Assembly (NCBI GenBank): GCA_022451235.1
Contig: JAKUOA010000011.1
Coordinates: forward strand, 1 to 41,911
Length of the DNA stretch: 41,911 nucleotides
Direction: 5' to 3'
Origin: Candidatus Thalassarchaeum sp.
Lineage (GTDB): Archaea; Thermoplasmatota; Poseidoniia; Poseidoniales; Thalassarchaeaceae
Shown here: positions 34,776 through 41,911 of the stretch, in pieces
Layout: every line of letters begins with the position of its first letter
Position numbering within the stretch: position 1 is the stretch's first letter
The notes under the pieces: generated by a model
Databases searched by the model: none
What the model saw: the letters and a program-made list of their open reading frames with translations, nothing else
What the model was told of the DNA's origin: nothing
Program-made: the position numbers and the translations under genes

Positions 34776-35753
34776 ATGTCGATCAATTTCGGTACAATGA
34801 GCGATTGGATATCATCGCATACTCGTACTGGACCAATTGCAGTCATAACTCATAGGAATGGGGATATGGATACAATTGCATCAGGAATTGTTCTGGCATC
34901 TGCAATAGGCAAGAACGCTAAGGCCTGTGGCATTTATATTGGAAATTTAGCCCAAAAAATACTTCATGGCATGGTGGTTGATTACCAACAAATCGATCAA
35001 AATAGACCTGCTTTGCCACGAAAGTTGGCTGGAATTATCGTAGTTGATTGTGCCTCCCCTAGCCAAATAGGTTTCAAACTTCCAGATGTCCCATTATGTA
35101 TTGTTGATCATCACTCAGCGGCATCTGATAATTGGCCCGAGGGTGCCTTGGAATTGAAGGGGGATTATTCCTCTACAGCAGAAATGATTTGGGATTGGCT
35201 CCAAAGTGAAGGACTTGGTTTAGATCCTGACCAAGCAACTTTGCTTCTTGCAGCAATTATTTCTGATACTGGTCGATTCAAACACAGCAAATCGGGTTGT
35301 CACAGAAGAGTTGACGAGATTTGTAAAGCATCTGGAATAGATATTGTAGATGTAATAGAAAAAGTAGAATCTGAAGATCTAAATCATTCACAACGCATTT
35401 CTATTCACAAAGCAGTCTCACGTTCTACGATACACGAAGTTGGAGAATTCATTGTCTCAATTACCCGTGCTGGTACTAACGAGGGTTTAGTTGCACATGC
35501 ACTATTGGCAGCAGGAGCACATGCCTCATTTGTGTACAAAAAGAATTCTTCAGATCTTAGGTTAAGCTCTAGGGCGAATAGAACTGCTACTAATCAGGGA
35601 ATCCATCTCGGTGAGTTGATGGAAAAAATCGCCCATCGATTAGGAGGGGATGGGGGCGGTCATGCTGGTGCTGCTGGCTGGTCCGGTACTTCCGATGAAG
35701 TAGAATTGAAATCTGTTTTATTGGCCACACTATCATCGGAGTTGATACAATGA
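34776..35753 (+). CDS. DHH/DHHA1 family phosphoesterase
   Basis: DHH-family proteins split phosphodiester bonds in short oligonucleotides (NrnA-like), cyclic dinucleotides, or in archaeal RecJ-type nucleases. This 325-residue protein has the motifs in order: ITHRNGDMDTIASG (metal-binding Asp residues), IIVVDCASP, IVDHH (the DHH signature), an ISDTGRFKHS segment, and the DHHA1 motif GGDGGGHAGAAG near residue 300. The size fits NrnA-like enzymes rather than full RecJ. GGTGA lies seven bases before ATG 34776; an internal ATG at 34797 is a less supported start. The true substrate is unknown. Confidence 0.88.
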   Translation: MSINFGTMSDWISSHTRTGPIAVITHRNGDMDTIASGIVLASAIGKNAKACGIYIGNLAQKILHGMVVDYQQIDQNRPALPRKLAGIIVVDCASPSQIGFKLPDVPLCIVDHHSAASDNWPEGALELKGDYSSTAEMIWDWLQSEGLGLDPDQATLLLAAIISDTGRFKHSKSGCHRRVDEICKASGIDIVDVIEKVESEDLNHSQRISIHKAVSRSTIHEVGEFIVSITRAGTNEGLVAHALLAAGAHASFVYKKNSSDLRLSSRANRTATNQGIHLGELMEKIAHRLGGDGGGHAGAAGWSGTSDEVELKSVLLATLSSELIQ

Positions 35754-36700
35754 AGGACATCAGAAAGGTTCTCTCAGATTTGAATTTGGGTTCAATTAAG
35801 GTTTCTGAAATCCCAGACGAACTAATTTTCCAATTATCATCATCTATGTTAATCGAGCAATTAGAAGGCCCAGACGAGCTACTTTCGAGATTAAGTCCAT
35901 TACAAAGAGATGTATTAGGGCTGCAACGCTTGTTAGTCGAAGGAGATATAGCAAAAGCAGTAATAATCAGTGAAGATTTACTTTCCCGTTCCCGTTCAAA
36001 AGAAGAACGTGACTTAGAATGTGAGGTTCGAATTAGAATGGAAAGAGCGCTATTAGCTGTTGATGGCTCCGATGCCTCCGGACAAGAATTACGTTGGTGT
36101 TCTGAACGTTTGAACGCGATTGCACCTAATACAGCTCTGCATGGAATATCGATGTTAAATCAGGCAAATTGGCACAGTAATAACGGAGAAATCATGATGG
36201 CTATGGCCATACATGCTGAAATTACTAAGGACAGTGGATTTCCTGATGAAATCAGAGGTTTATCCCGTTTAGAAGTTGGCAGAATATTGACTGCTATGGA
36301 TGATTTAGACCCCGCTATGAGGCATCTTTGGACTGCTAGAGCAATTTTCCTTCAGGCAGAAATGGAAGCAGAGGCGGTCGTAGTATCGTTAGAATGGCTT
36401 GATTTAGCATTGGAAGAAGTTACAGAAGACGCTCCAAGAATGTTGTACAGAATAGAGAATGCAGGACCCCGTTCGGTGCCCGGTTCATCTTGGATTCCTG
36501 CCAACGAACGAGATGTACGCGATGTCGTGGAATCAATATTCCCTATATTGACTGAGGACGTTGGCGGTACTGAAAGAACTGATTTAGGAATAATTCTCGA
36601 CGCAGCAGAAATACTTGATGAGCAAGAATGGAAGAACTCTTTGTTGGAGAAGTCAAAAGACATTCAGGATGCTAGACTACTAGAATTTCTCCAATCGTAA
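35750..36700 (+). CDS. Helical-repeat (TPR-like) protein coupled to the DHH gene
   Basis: I do not recognise a named family. The 316-residue protein is almost wholly alpha-helical by composition. Helix pairs look like degenerate TPRs (LQRLLVEGDIAKAVIISEDLL; GLSRLEVGRILTAMDDLDPA; MRHLWTARAIFLQAEMEAEA). No signal peptide or membrane helix is present. Its ATG overlaps the DHH gene stop by four bases (ATGA), so the two proteins are likely made together and may interact. The 3' end overlaps the convergent Nudix gene by 37 bases. Confidence 0.7.
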   Translation: MKDIRKVLSDLNLGSIKVSEIPDELIFQLSSSMLIEQLEGPDELLSRLSPLQRDVLGLQRLLVEGDIAKAVIISEDLLSRSRSKEERDLECEVRIRMERALLAVDGSDASGQELRWCSERLNAIAPNTALHGISMLNQANWHSNNGEIMMAMAIHAEITKDSGFPDEIRGLSRLEVGRILTAMDDLDPAMRHLWTARAIFLQAEMEAEAVVVSLEWLDLALEEVTEDAPRMLYRIENAGPRSVPGSSWIPANERDVRDVVESIFPILTEDVGGTERTDLGIILDAAEILDEQEWKNSLLEKSKDIQDARLLEFLQS

Positions 36701-37068
36701 TCCAGTAAACGTTGAATCTCTTTTTCTCCCCAATATAATTCTGCAGGAATTTCCACACACCAACCCACTTCTCTAATCTTTTCATCCTCGGATTCCCAGC
36801 CATAGGGCTGGGGTTCCTCATCAATTTCTACCCTGACAACTGTGCCATTAGATAGGATATTTTCATCAAAATGAGTAGCAACCCCTAGTAATCCAGTTTC
36901 CTCGAATAACTCTCTTAATGCAGATATATCAATAGATTCGGAACCGTCGAGCTTTCCACCGGGCAACTCCCAACCTCGTTCTACATGATTGACCATTAAC
37001 CAACACGGAGTATCAAATGGCTCCTTTGGCACAGCCCAAACGACAACCCAAGGTTCTTCTTCACTCAC
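36664..37068 (-). CDS. Nudix hydrolase
   Basis: Nudix enzymes cleave nucleoside diphosphates linked to another group. The 134-residue protein has a complete Nudix box, GGKLDGSESIDISALRELFE followed by ETGL, satisfying GX5EX7REUXEEXGU. The preceding MVNHVERGWELPGGKL is typical of MutT-like or archaeal ADP-ribose type members, but the substrate cannot be told. The start is GTG 37068, overlapping the TPR gene stop by eight bases. Confidence 0.92.
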   Translation of the reverse strand: MSEEEPWVVVWAVPKEPFDTPCWLMVNHVERGWELPGGKLDGSESIDISALRELFEETGLLGVATHFDENILSNGTVVRVEIDEEPQPYGWESEDEKIREVGWCVEIPAELYWGEKEIQRLLDYDWRNSSSLAS

Positions 37069-38038
37069 TGTTCATTACCTCACGAATTTTTTCTGCAAGC
37101 GATTTTGCCTCCGAATCTCCTTCTGCCGCGAGACGCCTACAAATGAAGAACGCCTCTGATAGTCTTTCTTCGGTGAATAATTTTCTGGCATAATCGATTT
37201 CGGATAATTCATCCCCTTCTTTTTCATCTTCATCTTTCGGAATTTCCAAAGTTGGGTTGGCTAAAATCTGCATCCTAGTCAGGAATTCAACCCTATCAGC
37301 GATATCAGGTGTTTTCCAAGCGATTTTCCCTTTTCCGTCGATTAAAGACTCCATCCGTATTTTGAAATCGTCCCTCGATGTCAAACTAGTCGAGTGGGTC
37401 TGTGCTTGATCATAGCAAAACCACGCTTGATCAAACTCGTTTCGTCTTTCGTGTAATTGCCCCATTTTTTTCCAAGCCTCATGATTTGATGGCCTTTGAG
37501 CAAGTAACTTTCTAGTCAACTCTAGATATTCGTCTTCATACCCGTCAGCAAGTAATCTTTCCATCCTTCTTGAAAATAAAATATTGGCTCTTTGGTCGGT
37601 AAAATCGAGATTTCTTGTTCGCTGCAAAAATTCCACAATCCCACCTTCTTGTGATGTCAATTCCCACCAACTATCAGGGTCGAGGGGGTCAATAGATAAC
37701 GCGGCCTCAAGTAGATTTATTGCTGATTTTTTCAGTTCTACCCCATCTAACTGGGAAAGTAAATTAGGATCCCTCCCAAGAATCAAAAATAATTCATCTA
37801 AAACTGCTCGAGCTCCTGTAAAATCTTCTGACTCCAGTTTGATTGTTAGCAAAATCCGCCAATTATCTGGATGTGTGAAGTCATGTAAAACCGCTTGCCT
37901 AGCACTTTGCTCTGCCCAAGAAATGTTTGATTTATCATTGGTAGATAATTTTAGGAATTTTTCAGCTTGACTTCTATGGCGATTACCTAGACTCCTTCGC
38001 GGGTGTTGTAGGCTAGAACCGAGGTCGGTTGTGGCCAT
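37061..38038 (-). CDS. Tetratricopeptide-repeat protein
   Basis: The 325-residue protein contains several TPR-like helix pairs. Examples are AEQSARQAVLHDFTHPDNWR (first), LEAALSIDPLDPDSWWELT (third) and QRPSNHEAWKKMGQLHERRN then EFDQAWFCYDQAQT (best-preserved). The N-terminus is basic, with no signal peptide or membrane segment, and a Glu/Lys-rich helix (KLFTEERLSEAFFICRRLAA) closes it. It is probably a cytoplasmic scaffold. It lies between ubiD (nine bases upstream of its start) and the Nudix gene, all on one minus-strand run. Confidence 0.75.
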   Translation of the reverse strand: MATTDLGSSLQHPRRSLGNRHRSQAEKFLKLSTNDKSNISWAEQSARQAVLHDFTHPDNWRILLTIKLESEDFTGARAVLDELFLILGRDPNLLSQLDGVELKKSAINLLEAALSIDPLDPDSWWELTSQEGGIVEFLQRTRNLDFTDQRANILFSRRMERLLADGYEDEYLELTRKLLAQRPSNHEAWKKMGQLHERRNEFDQAWFCYDQAQTHSTSLTSRDDFKIRMESLIDGKGKIAWKTPDIADRVEFLTRMQILANPTLEIPKDEDEKEGDELSEIDYARKLFTEERLSEAFFICRRLAAEGDSEAKSLAEKIREVMNSE

Positions 38039-38047
38039 TGTGACACC

Positions 38048-39319
38048 TCATAGTACGCTTTGATACGGTTTCCTATCGATGCCTGGGGGCAATGTAGCAT
38101 CTATTCCGATCTTACTGGTTAATCCATTTTCATCCCTAGATGGATCTAGACTTGACCCTTTTTGGTCTGATAGTATTATAGTATCTTTGTCTGGTTGCCA
38201 ACGAGTCATCAATGCCCATTCTACTCTAACTGGATTCGAACAATCTATGTCTGTGTCAACAATGGTGACTTGTTTCATCGATCCATGCCCATTTAATGCG
38301 GCATGTATAGCAGCGACACCGTCATTCTCCTTTCGAGGTTCTATAGCAACTACTGCCGATAGCCAACCACTTCCACCATCAGTCATGTAGACGTCAGTAC
38401 ATGGTACTACTGCGTTTACCGCCGCTTTGATTGTGGGAGCTCTAGGAAGCCCCATCAGAGTGCGATGTTCTACTTCTGCGGGAATTAGAGCGTGGAAAAT
38501 AGCCTTATTTCTGTGGTGTACAGCATCGTATTCGATAACTGGTTCTTGTCGTATATCATCGACGGTGCCAGTAATATCAACGTATGGACCTTCATCATCA
38601 TCTTGCAATGTAATTCGGGCTTCCATGGCGTATTCGGAGTCTGCAGGAACTTGAATGCCGTTAGACAGAGTAACCAATTCGAGCGGCTTTCCATGTAACT
38701 TTTGATGTAATGCAGCTGCTACTGTTAACTCGTCTAAATCGTGGGTAAATGACATTGCCGCGGCAAGTAGGACTGTAGCATCGGGGCCATTTACGACTGC
38801 GATATTTATCTCGTCACCATTAGCTCTTGCCTTGTCGGTCATAGTCCTCAGGTGTCTTGGGACAAATCTAGAAACACAATGATTCCTATCGCGTAGAAAT
38901 TGTCTGTGAAATGACATATTCCTAATACCTTCATATTCAGCAATGATCACTGACGCTGATTGGTACCTACCCCTATCCTCTGGGTAATGCCACGGAATTG
39001 GGATTTTCCTCAAATCAACAATTTCTTGAGTATTTTCGAAAACCGGGCTATTTTCAATATCAACTATCTCAGGTTCTGTGGGGTTAGCCATTGCCCAAGC
39101 AAGTATGTCAATTAATTCTCCAGGACTAATATCAAAAATCGCACAAATACGGTCCCTTGCTAGAACATTAACAGCCGATCTTAGGCCGTTAGTTTCTGAA
39201 ATTTTGTTAAACACAATCGCTTTGTGGTCCATCTTGCTGGAATGAGTTAACATATCGTGATTTACACTAATTTCATCATTGACTTCTGTTGCTCCAGCCA
39301 ACAGGTCCCTAAAGGCCAT
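38048..39319 (-). CDS. UbiD-family (prenyl-FMN) decarboxylase
   Basis: UbiD enzymes decarboxylate unsaturated or aromatic acids with prenylated FMN made by UbiX. The 423-residue length fits the short archaeal branch. Family segments include SASVIIAEYEGIRNMSFHRQ, VNGPDATVLLAAAMSF, MEARITLQDDDEGPYVDITG (Glu residues around the active site) and IGIDATLPPG near the C-terminus. In some archaea such enzymes are trans-anhydromevalonate-5-phosphate decarboxylases of the mevalonate pathway, which is a plausible role but unproven. No ubiX gene is present in the window. Confidence 0.9.
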   Translation of the reverse strand: MAFRDLLAGATEVNDEISVNHDMLTHSSKMDHKAIVFNKISETNGLRSAVNVLARDRICAIFDISPGELIDILAWAMANPTEPEIVDIENSPVFENTQEIVDLRKIPIPWHYPEDRGRYQSASVIIAEYEGIRNMSFHRQFLRDRNHCVSRFVPRHLRTMTDKARANGDEINIAVVNGPDATVLLAAAMSFTHDLDELTVAAALHQKLHGKPLELVTLSNGIQVPADSEYAMEARITLQDDDEGPYVDITGTVDDIRQEPVIEYDAVHHRNKAIFHALIPAEVEHRTLMGLPRAPTIKAAVNAVVPCTDVYMTDGGSGWLSAVVAIEPRKENDGVAAIHAALNGHGSMKQVTIVDTDIDCSNPVRVEWALMTRWQPDKDTIILSDQKGSSLDPSRDENGLTSKIGIDATLPPGIDRKPYQSVL

Positions 39320-39403
39320 GTGACCAACCCGACGTTACTCCTGCTTCAATGTTAGCGAAGTGGGGCCACTTGTACCCTCACCTTTGGTGAGTCCGTCACG
39401 CTC

Positions 39404-39409
39404 TTATAT
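39404..39409 (+). promoter_or_regulatory. Candidate TATA box of the uS12 operon
   Basis: CTTATATG with TTATAT at 39404-39409 lies about 41 bases before the TTG start at 39450. That would place transcription start near 39430. It follows the end of the divergent ubiD promoter area. Confidence 0.45.
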
Positions 39410-39437
39410 GGGGGGTAGGTCGGCGGGGCGTTCCTTT

Positions 39438-39443
39438 GAGGTG
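39438..39443 (+). promoter_or_regulatory. Shine-Dalgarno site that fixes the uS12 start
   Basis: GAGGTG lies six bases before TTG 39450. The uS12 homology begins right at this TTG, so the longer frame from 39360 is not used. Confidence 0.7.
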
Positions 39444-39449
39444 TTATAC

Positions 39450-39890
39450 TTGGGTCGCGGTTTATTCTCAGGACCAAAGATGAAGAAGGATCGTAAGAAG
39501 TTCCGCTGGAACGAAAGGAAATTCAAGAACCGTGAAACAAAGAGGCGCCAAGGTGGCGTTCTCAAGCACGACCCACTTCGTGGCTCCACTCAAGCAAAAG
39601 GAATAGTAATTGAGAAGGTTGGAATTGAAGCTAAACAACCTAACTCAGGTATACGCAAAGCGGTTAAGATTTCCTTAATTCGAACTGGTAACAAACTCAC
39701 AGCCTTTGCTCCAGGAGATGGAGCAATTTCATTTATTGATGAGCACGATGAAGTTCTAGTAGAAGGAATCGGAGGTAGAATGGGGCGATCTTATGGTGAC
39801 CTACCAGGTGTCCGATTCAAAGTAATCAAGGTCAATGGCGTATCATTAGACGAGATGGTTCGTGGCCGTAAGGAGAAGCCTGTAAGGTGA
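39450..39890 (+). CDS. rps12: Small ribosomal subunit protein uS12
   Basis: uS12 lies at the decoding centre. Starting at TTG 39450 (translated [20 protein letters not shown]) gives 146 residues, the usual archaeal size. The longer frame from ATG 39360 has a non-homologous leader. Conserved segments are [37 protein letters not shown] and the C-terminal [25 protein letters not shown]-like element and GAGGTG upstream support this start. It is the first gene of a uS12-uS7-EF-2 run; the RNA polymerase and NusA genes that often precede it in archaea are not here. Confidence 0.96.
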   Translation: MGRGLFSGPKMKKDRKKFRWNERKFKNRETKRRQGGVLKHDPLRGSTQAKGIVIEKVGIEAKQPNSGIRKAVKISLIRTGNKLTAFAPGDGAISFIDEHDEVLVEGIGGRMGRSYGDLPGVRFKVIKVNGVSLDEMVRGRKEKPVR

Positions 39891-39895
39891 GCATT

Positions 39896-40501
39896 ATGTC
39901 AGAGGAAGAGGCTCAACAAGCTCAACCAATAGCCGGTATTGGAACTATGGTTTTCAATAAATGGGACGCACAACAAGTGGTTTGTGGCGATCCTGGCCTC
40001 GCTCCCTACATCAATCTCACAACCATAGGTACCCCTCATAGTGGCGGAAGACACGCTAATGCTTGGTTCGGTAAATCTAAACTATCTGTGATTGAAAGAT
40101 TCATTAACAATCTCATGAGAACAGGTAAGTTCAGTGGAAAGAAACAACACTGCGCAAAAGCCTTTGAAGCCGCTCTTGATAATATCGCCGAGCGTACCGG
40201 AGAGAACCCCCTACAACATTTCATTGATGCTATAGTTAATGCCGCACCTTGTGAAGAAACTACTCGGATAAAGTTCGGTGCTGTTAGTCAACCTAAGGCA
40301 GTAGATTCATCCCCAAGTCGTAGGTTAGACGTAGCCTTACGTAATCTGTCTATGGGTTGTGCATCAGCAACCGCAAAAAGTACGCGAACTCTAACTCAAG
40401 GAATTATTTCCGAACTCAACAAAGCAGCTGCAGGAGACGTTGCCTCATTCGCAGTAGGGAAGAAGGATGAGATTGAGCGCATAGCAGCATCTGCTCGTTG
40501 A
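39896..40501 (+). CDS. rps7: Small ribosomal subunit protein uS7
   Basis: uS7 organises the head of the small subunit and contacts the E-site tRNA. From ATG 39896 the protein has 201 residues, with AAGGTGA five bases upstream; the in-frame GTG at 39887 is an alternative. Family segments are PHSGGRHANAWFGKSKLSVI, LMRTGKFSGKKQHCAKAFE, NPLQHFIDAIVNAAPCEET and the C-terminal RRLDVALRNLSMGC. The start lies right after the uS12 stop, so the two are co-translated. Confidence 0.96.
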   Translation: MSEEEAQQAQPIAGIGTMVFNKWDAQQVVCGDPGLAPYINLTTIGTPHSGGRHANAWFGKSKLSVIERFINNLMRTGKFSGKKQHCAKAFEAALDNIAERTGENPLQHFIDAIVNAAPCEETTRIKFGAVSQPKAVDSSPSRRLDVALRNLSMGCASATAKSTRTLTQGIISELNKAAAGDVASFAVGKKDEIERIAASAR

Positions 40502-40532
40502 TGGCAAGTATAACCACAGGCCACTTCTCCGT

Positions 40533-40553
40533 TTGTATCACGTAGTGATACAA
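40533..40553 (+). promoter_or_regulatory. Perfect 9-bp hairpin in the uS7-EF-2 gap
   Basis: TTGTATCAC (40533-40541) and GTGATACAA (40545-40553) form a perfect stem around GTA. It lies 32 bases after the uS7 stop and 51 before the EF-2 ATG. A short CTTTAT follows rather than a T-run. Confidence 0.55.
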
Positions 40554-40585
40554 TCGGCTTTATGAACCAATGTCAGGTCGCCGAG

Positions 40586-40600
40586 CCAACCAGAGGTTGG
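40586..40600 (+). promoter_or_regulatory. Second hairpin directly before the EF-2 start
   Basis: CCAACC (40586-40591) and GGTTGG (40595-40600) pair perfectly around AGA, ending four bases before ATG 40605. The purine-rich AGAGG (40592-40596), the only candidate ribosome-binding site, lies in the loop and 3' stem, so the hairpin could control access to the EF-2 start. Confidence 0.45.
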
Positions 40601-40604
40601 TAGA

Positions 40605-41911
40605 ATGGGCCGTAAGGAAGATAACATCGCAAGGGCTACTGAAGTCATGAATCAGCGAGAAAAAATTAGGAATCTAGCAATTGCAGCTCACATCGATCAC
40701 GGAAAAACAACTCTGTCGGACAATTTGATCGCTGGAGCCGGTATGATGTCTGAGGATTTAGCCGGCAAGTCACGAGTTTTGGATTTCGACGAGCAAGAGA
40801 GCGCACGCGGAATCACAATCAACGCGGCTAGTGCATCAATGGTTCACAAAGTTGGAGATGATGATTACCTCATCAATCTCATAGATACACCAGGGCACGT
40901 AGACTTTGGAGGAGACGTAACTCGTGCTATGAGAGCGGTTGATGGCTGCATCATTTTAGCCTGTGCCGTAGAAGGAACAATGCCCCAAACTGAGACAGTA
41001 GTTCGTCAGGCATTGAAGGAAAAGGTTCGTCCTGTTTTATTCATCAATAAGGTTGACCGTTTAATCAACGAATTGCAAATAGATGGGCCAGAGATGATGG
41101 CAAGATTTGAGAAAGTTATCGTTAAGGTCAACAAACTGATACAGACATTTGCGCCTGAAGATGTAAGAAAAGATTGGCAAGTATCGGTTCAGAACGGAAC
41201 AGTGGCGTTCGGTTCAGCGTACTATAACTGGGGTATGTCAGTCCCTTACATGCAAAAATCTGGACTAAATTTCAAAGATATTTTTGAACATTGTGCAGCA
41301 GATGATCAGAAAGCTCTGGCCAAGAAAGCGCCAGTACACGAGGTTCTATTGGATATGGCAGTAGAAACTCTACCGTCGCCGCTCGTCTCCCAGAAATATC
41401 GAATACCGAATATTTGGCAAGGCGATCTCGAAACTACAGAGGGTAAGGCAATGATGGAGTGCGACGCCGAGGGCCCCCTATCACTGATGATTACCAAAAT
41501 TTGGATGGACCCACATGCTGGTGAAGTAGCAGTAGGTCGAGTTTATTCAGGTCAAATCAAACACGGAGAGTCACTTTGGGCAATTGGTGCTGCAAAGGCC
41601 GAAAGGGTGCAACAAGTTGCAATGATGGTTGGTGGCGACCGAATTCAAGTACCATCCGTTACTGCTGGAAATATAGCTGCAATTACAGGCATCAGAAGTG
41701 CTGCAGCCGGAGTAACTATTTCTCGAGATAAGGATGCAGAACCTTTCGAAGCAATTAGACATTATTCGGAGCCTGTTGTTACTGTTGCCTTGGAACCTAA
41801 GGCAATGAAGGATCTACCGAAATTTATCGATGCGCTACGTGGTTTGGCAAAATCAGATGCCTCCCTGCAAGTATCTACCAACGCTGAGACAGGTGAAGCT
41901 CTGCTTGCTGG
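40605..41911 (+). CDS. fusA: Elongation factor 2 (3' truncated by the window end)
   Basis: EF-2 is the GTPase that drives translocation in archaea. The frame is open from ATG 40605 to the window end, giving 435 full codons of a protein that normally has about 730. The N-terminus MGRKEDNIARATEVM fits archaeal EF-2. The G motifs are present: AHIDHGKTT (28-36), the switch I region ESARGITINAAS, DTPGHVDFGG and INKVDRL. Domain II begins near nt 41480 (LMITKIWMDPHAGEVAVGRV). The diphthamide His in domain IV lies beyond the window. Confidence 0.96.
   Translation, partial: MGRKEDNIARATEVMNQREKIRNLAIAAHIDHGKTTLSDNLIAGAGMMSEDLAGKSRVLDFDEQESARGITINAASASMVHKVGDDDYLINLIDTPGHVDFGGDVTRAMRAVDGCIILACAVEGTMPQTETVVRQALKEKVRPVLFINKVDRLINELQIDGPEMMARFEKVIVKVNKLIQTFAPEDVRKDWQVSVQNGTVAFGSAYYNWGMSVPYMQKSGLNFKDIFEHCAADDQKALAKKAPVHEVLLDMAVETLPSPLVSQKYRIPNIWQGDLETTEGKAMMECDAEGPLSLMITKIWMDPHAGEVAVGRVYSGQIKHGESLWAIGAAKAERVQQVAMMVGGDRIQVPSVTAGNIAAITGIRSAAAGVTISRDKDAEPFEAIRHYSEPVVTVALEPKAMKDLPKFIDALRGLAKSDASLQVSTNAETGEALLA

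Noticed and set aside
39360-39449. Upstream 30-residue leader of uS12 from ATG 39360
   Set aside because: The leader is not homologous to uS12 and contains the probable TATA element; the TTG at 39450 has a good Shine-Dalgarno site.

Overview
The window is about 42 kb of gene-dense archaeal chromosome. The informational genes are archaeal: aIF5A, SRP54, RfcL, archaeal-type GlyRS, TiaS, TrmY, proteasome alpha, SBDS, Rrp4/Rrp41/Rrp42, eL43, Pcc1, prefoldin beta, uS12, uS7 and EF-2. A giant thrombospondin-type-3-repeat surface protein ending in a PGF-CTERM-like tail, together with an archaeosortase, points to Marine Group II Euryarchaeota (Ca. Poseidoniales, Thermoplasmatota) or a close relative. 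That placement is inferred from gene content and protein style, not from a database search.

Layout. 1-5688 is the 3' part of a very large acidic Ca2+-binding cell-surface protein whose frame is open from base 1. 5835-8128 holds aIF5A, an EamA-type transporter and SurE (+). 8136-10083 holds TrmY and SRP54 (-). 10232-14596 holds a membrane protein with some resemblance to PrsW, a TrkA/TrkH potassium uptake pair and a small SnoaL-like protein (+). 14620-17957 holds RfcL and GlyRS (-). 18158-23449 is an unusually long Lhr-type helicase (+). 23423-24442 is an archaeosortase (-). 24488-27220 holds GmhA-like, GmhB-like, TiaS and a small membrane protein (+). 27222-30011 holds a degenerate RecA-fold protein, PurB and Dph6 (-). 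30143-36700 is the archaeal exosome superoperon: proteasome alpha, SBDS, Rrp4, Rrp41, Rrp42, eL43, Pcc1, prefoldin beta, then a DHH phosphoesterase and a helical-repeat protein. 36664-39319 holds a Nudix hydrolase, a TPR protein and a UbiD-family decarboxylase (-). 39450-41911 is uS12, uS7 and the start of EF-2, cut off by the window edge.

How the genes fit together. The archaeosortase is expected to process PGF-CTERM proteins such as the giant one at the left edge. The GmhA/GmhB pair beside it suggests heptose-containing surface glycans. Dph6 performs the last step of diphthamide synthesis on EF-2, which is also in the window. The exosome, proteasome and SBDS genes form the well-known RNA and protein quality-control neighbourhood.

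There is no intergenic stretch over 300 bases; the longest is about 200 bases, at 17958-18157. I see no tRNA, rRNA, CRISPR array, insertion sequence or prophage. Several intergenic gaps carry well-formed inverted repeats, listed separately.
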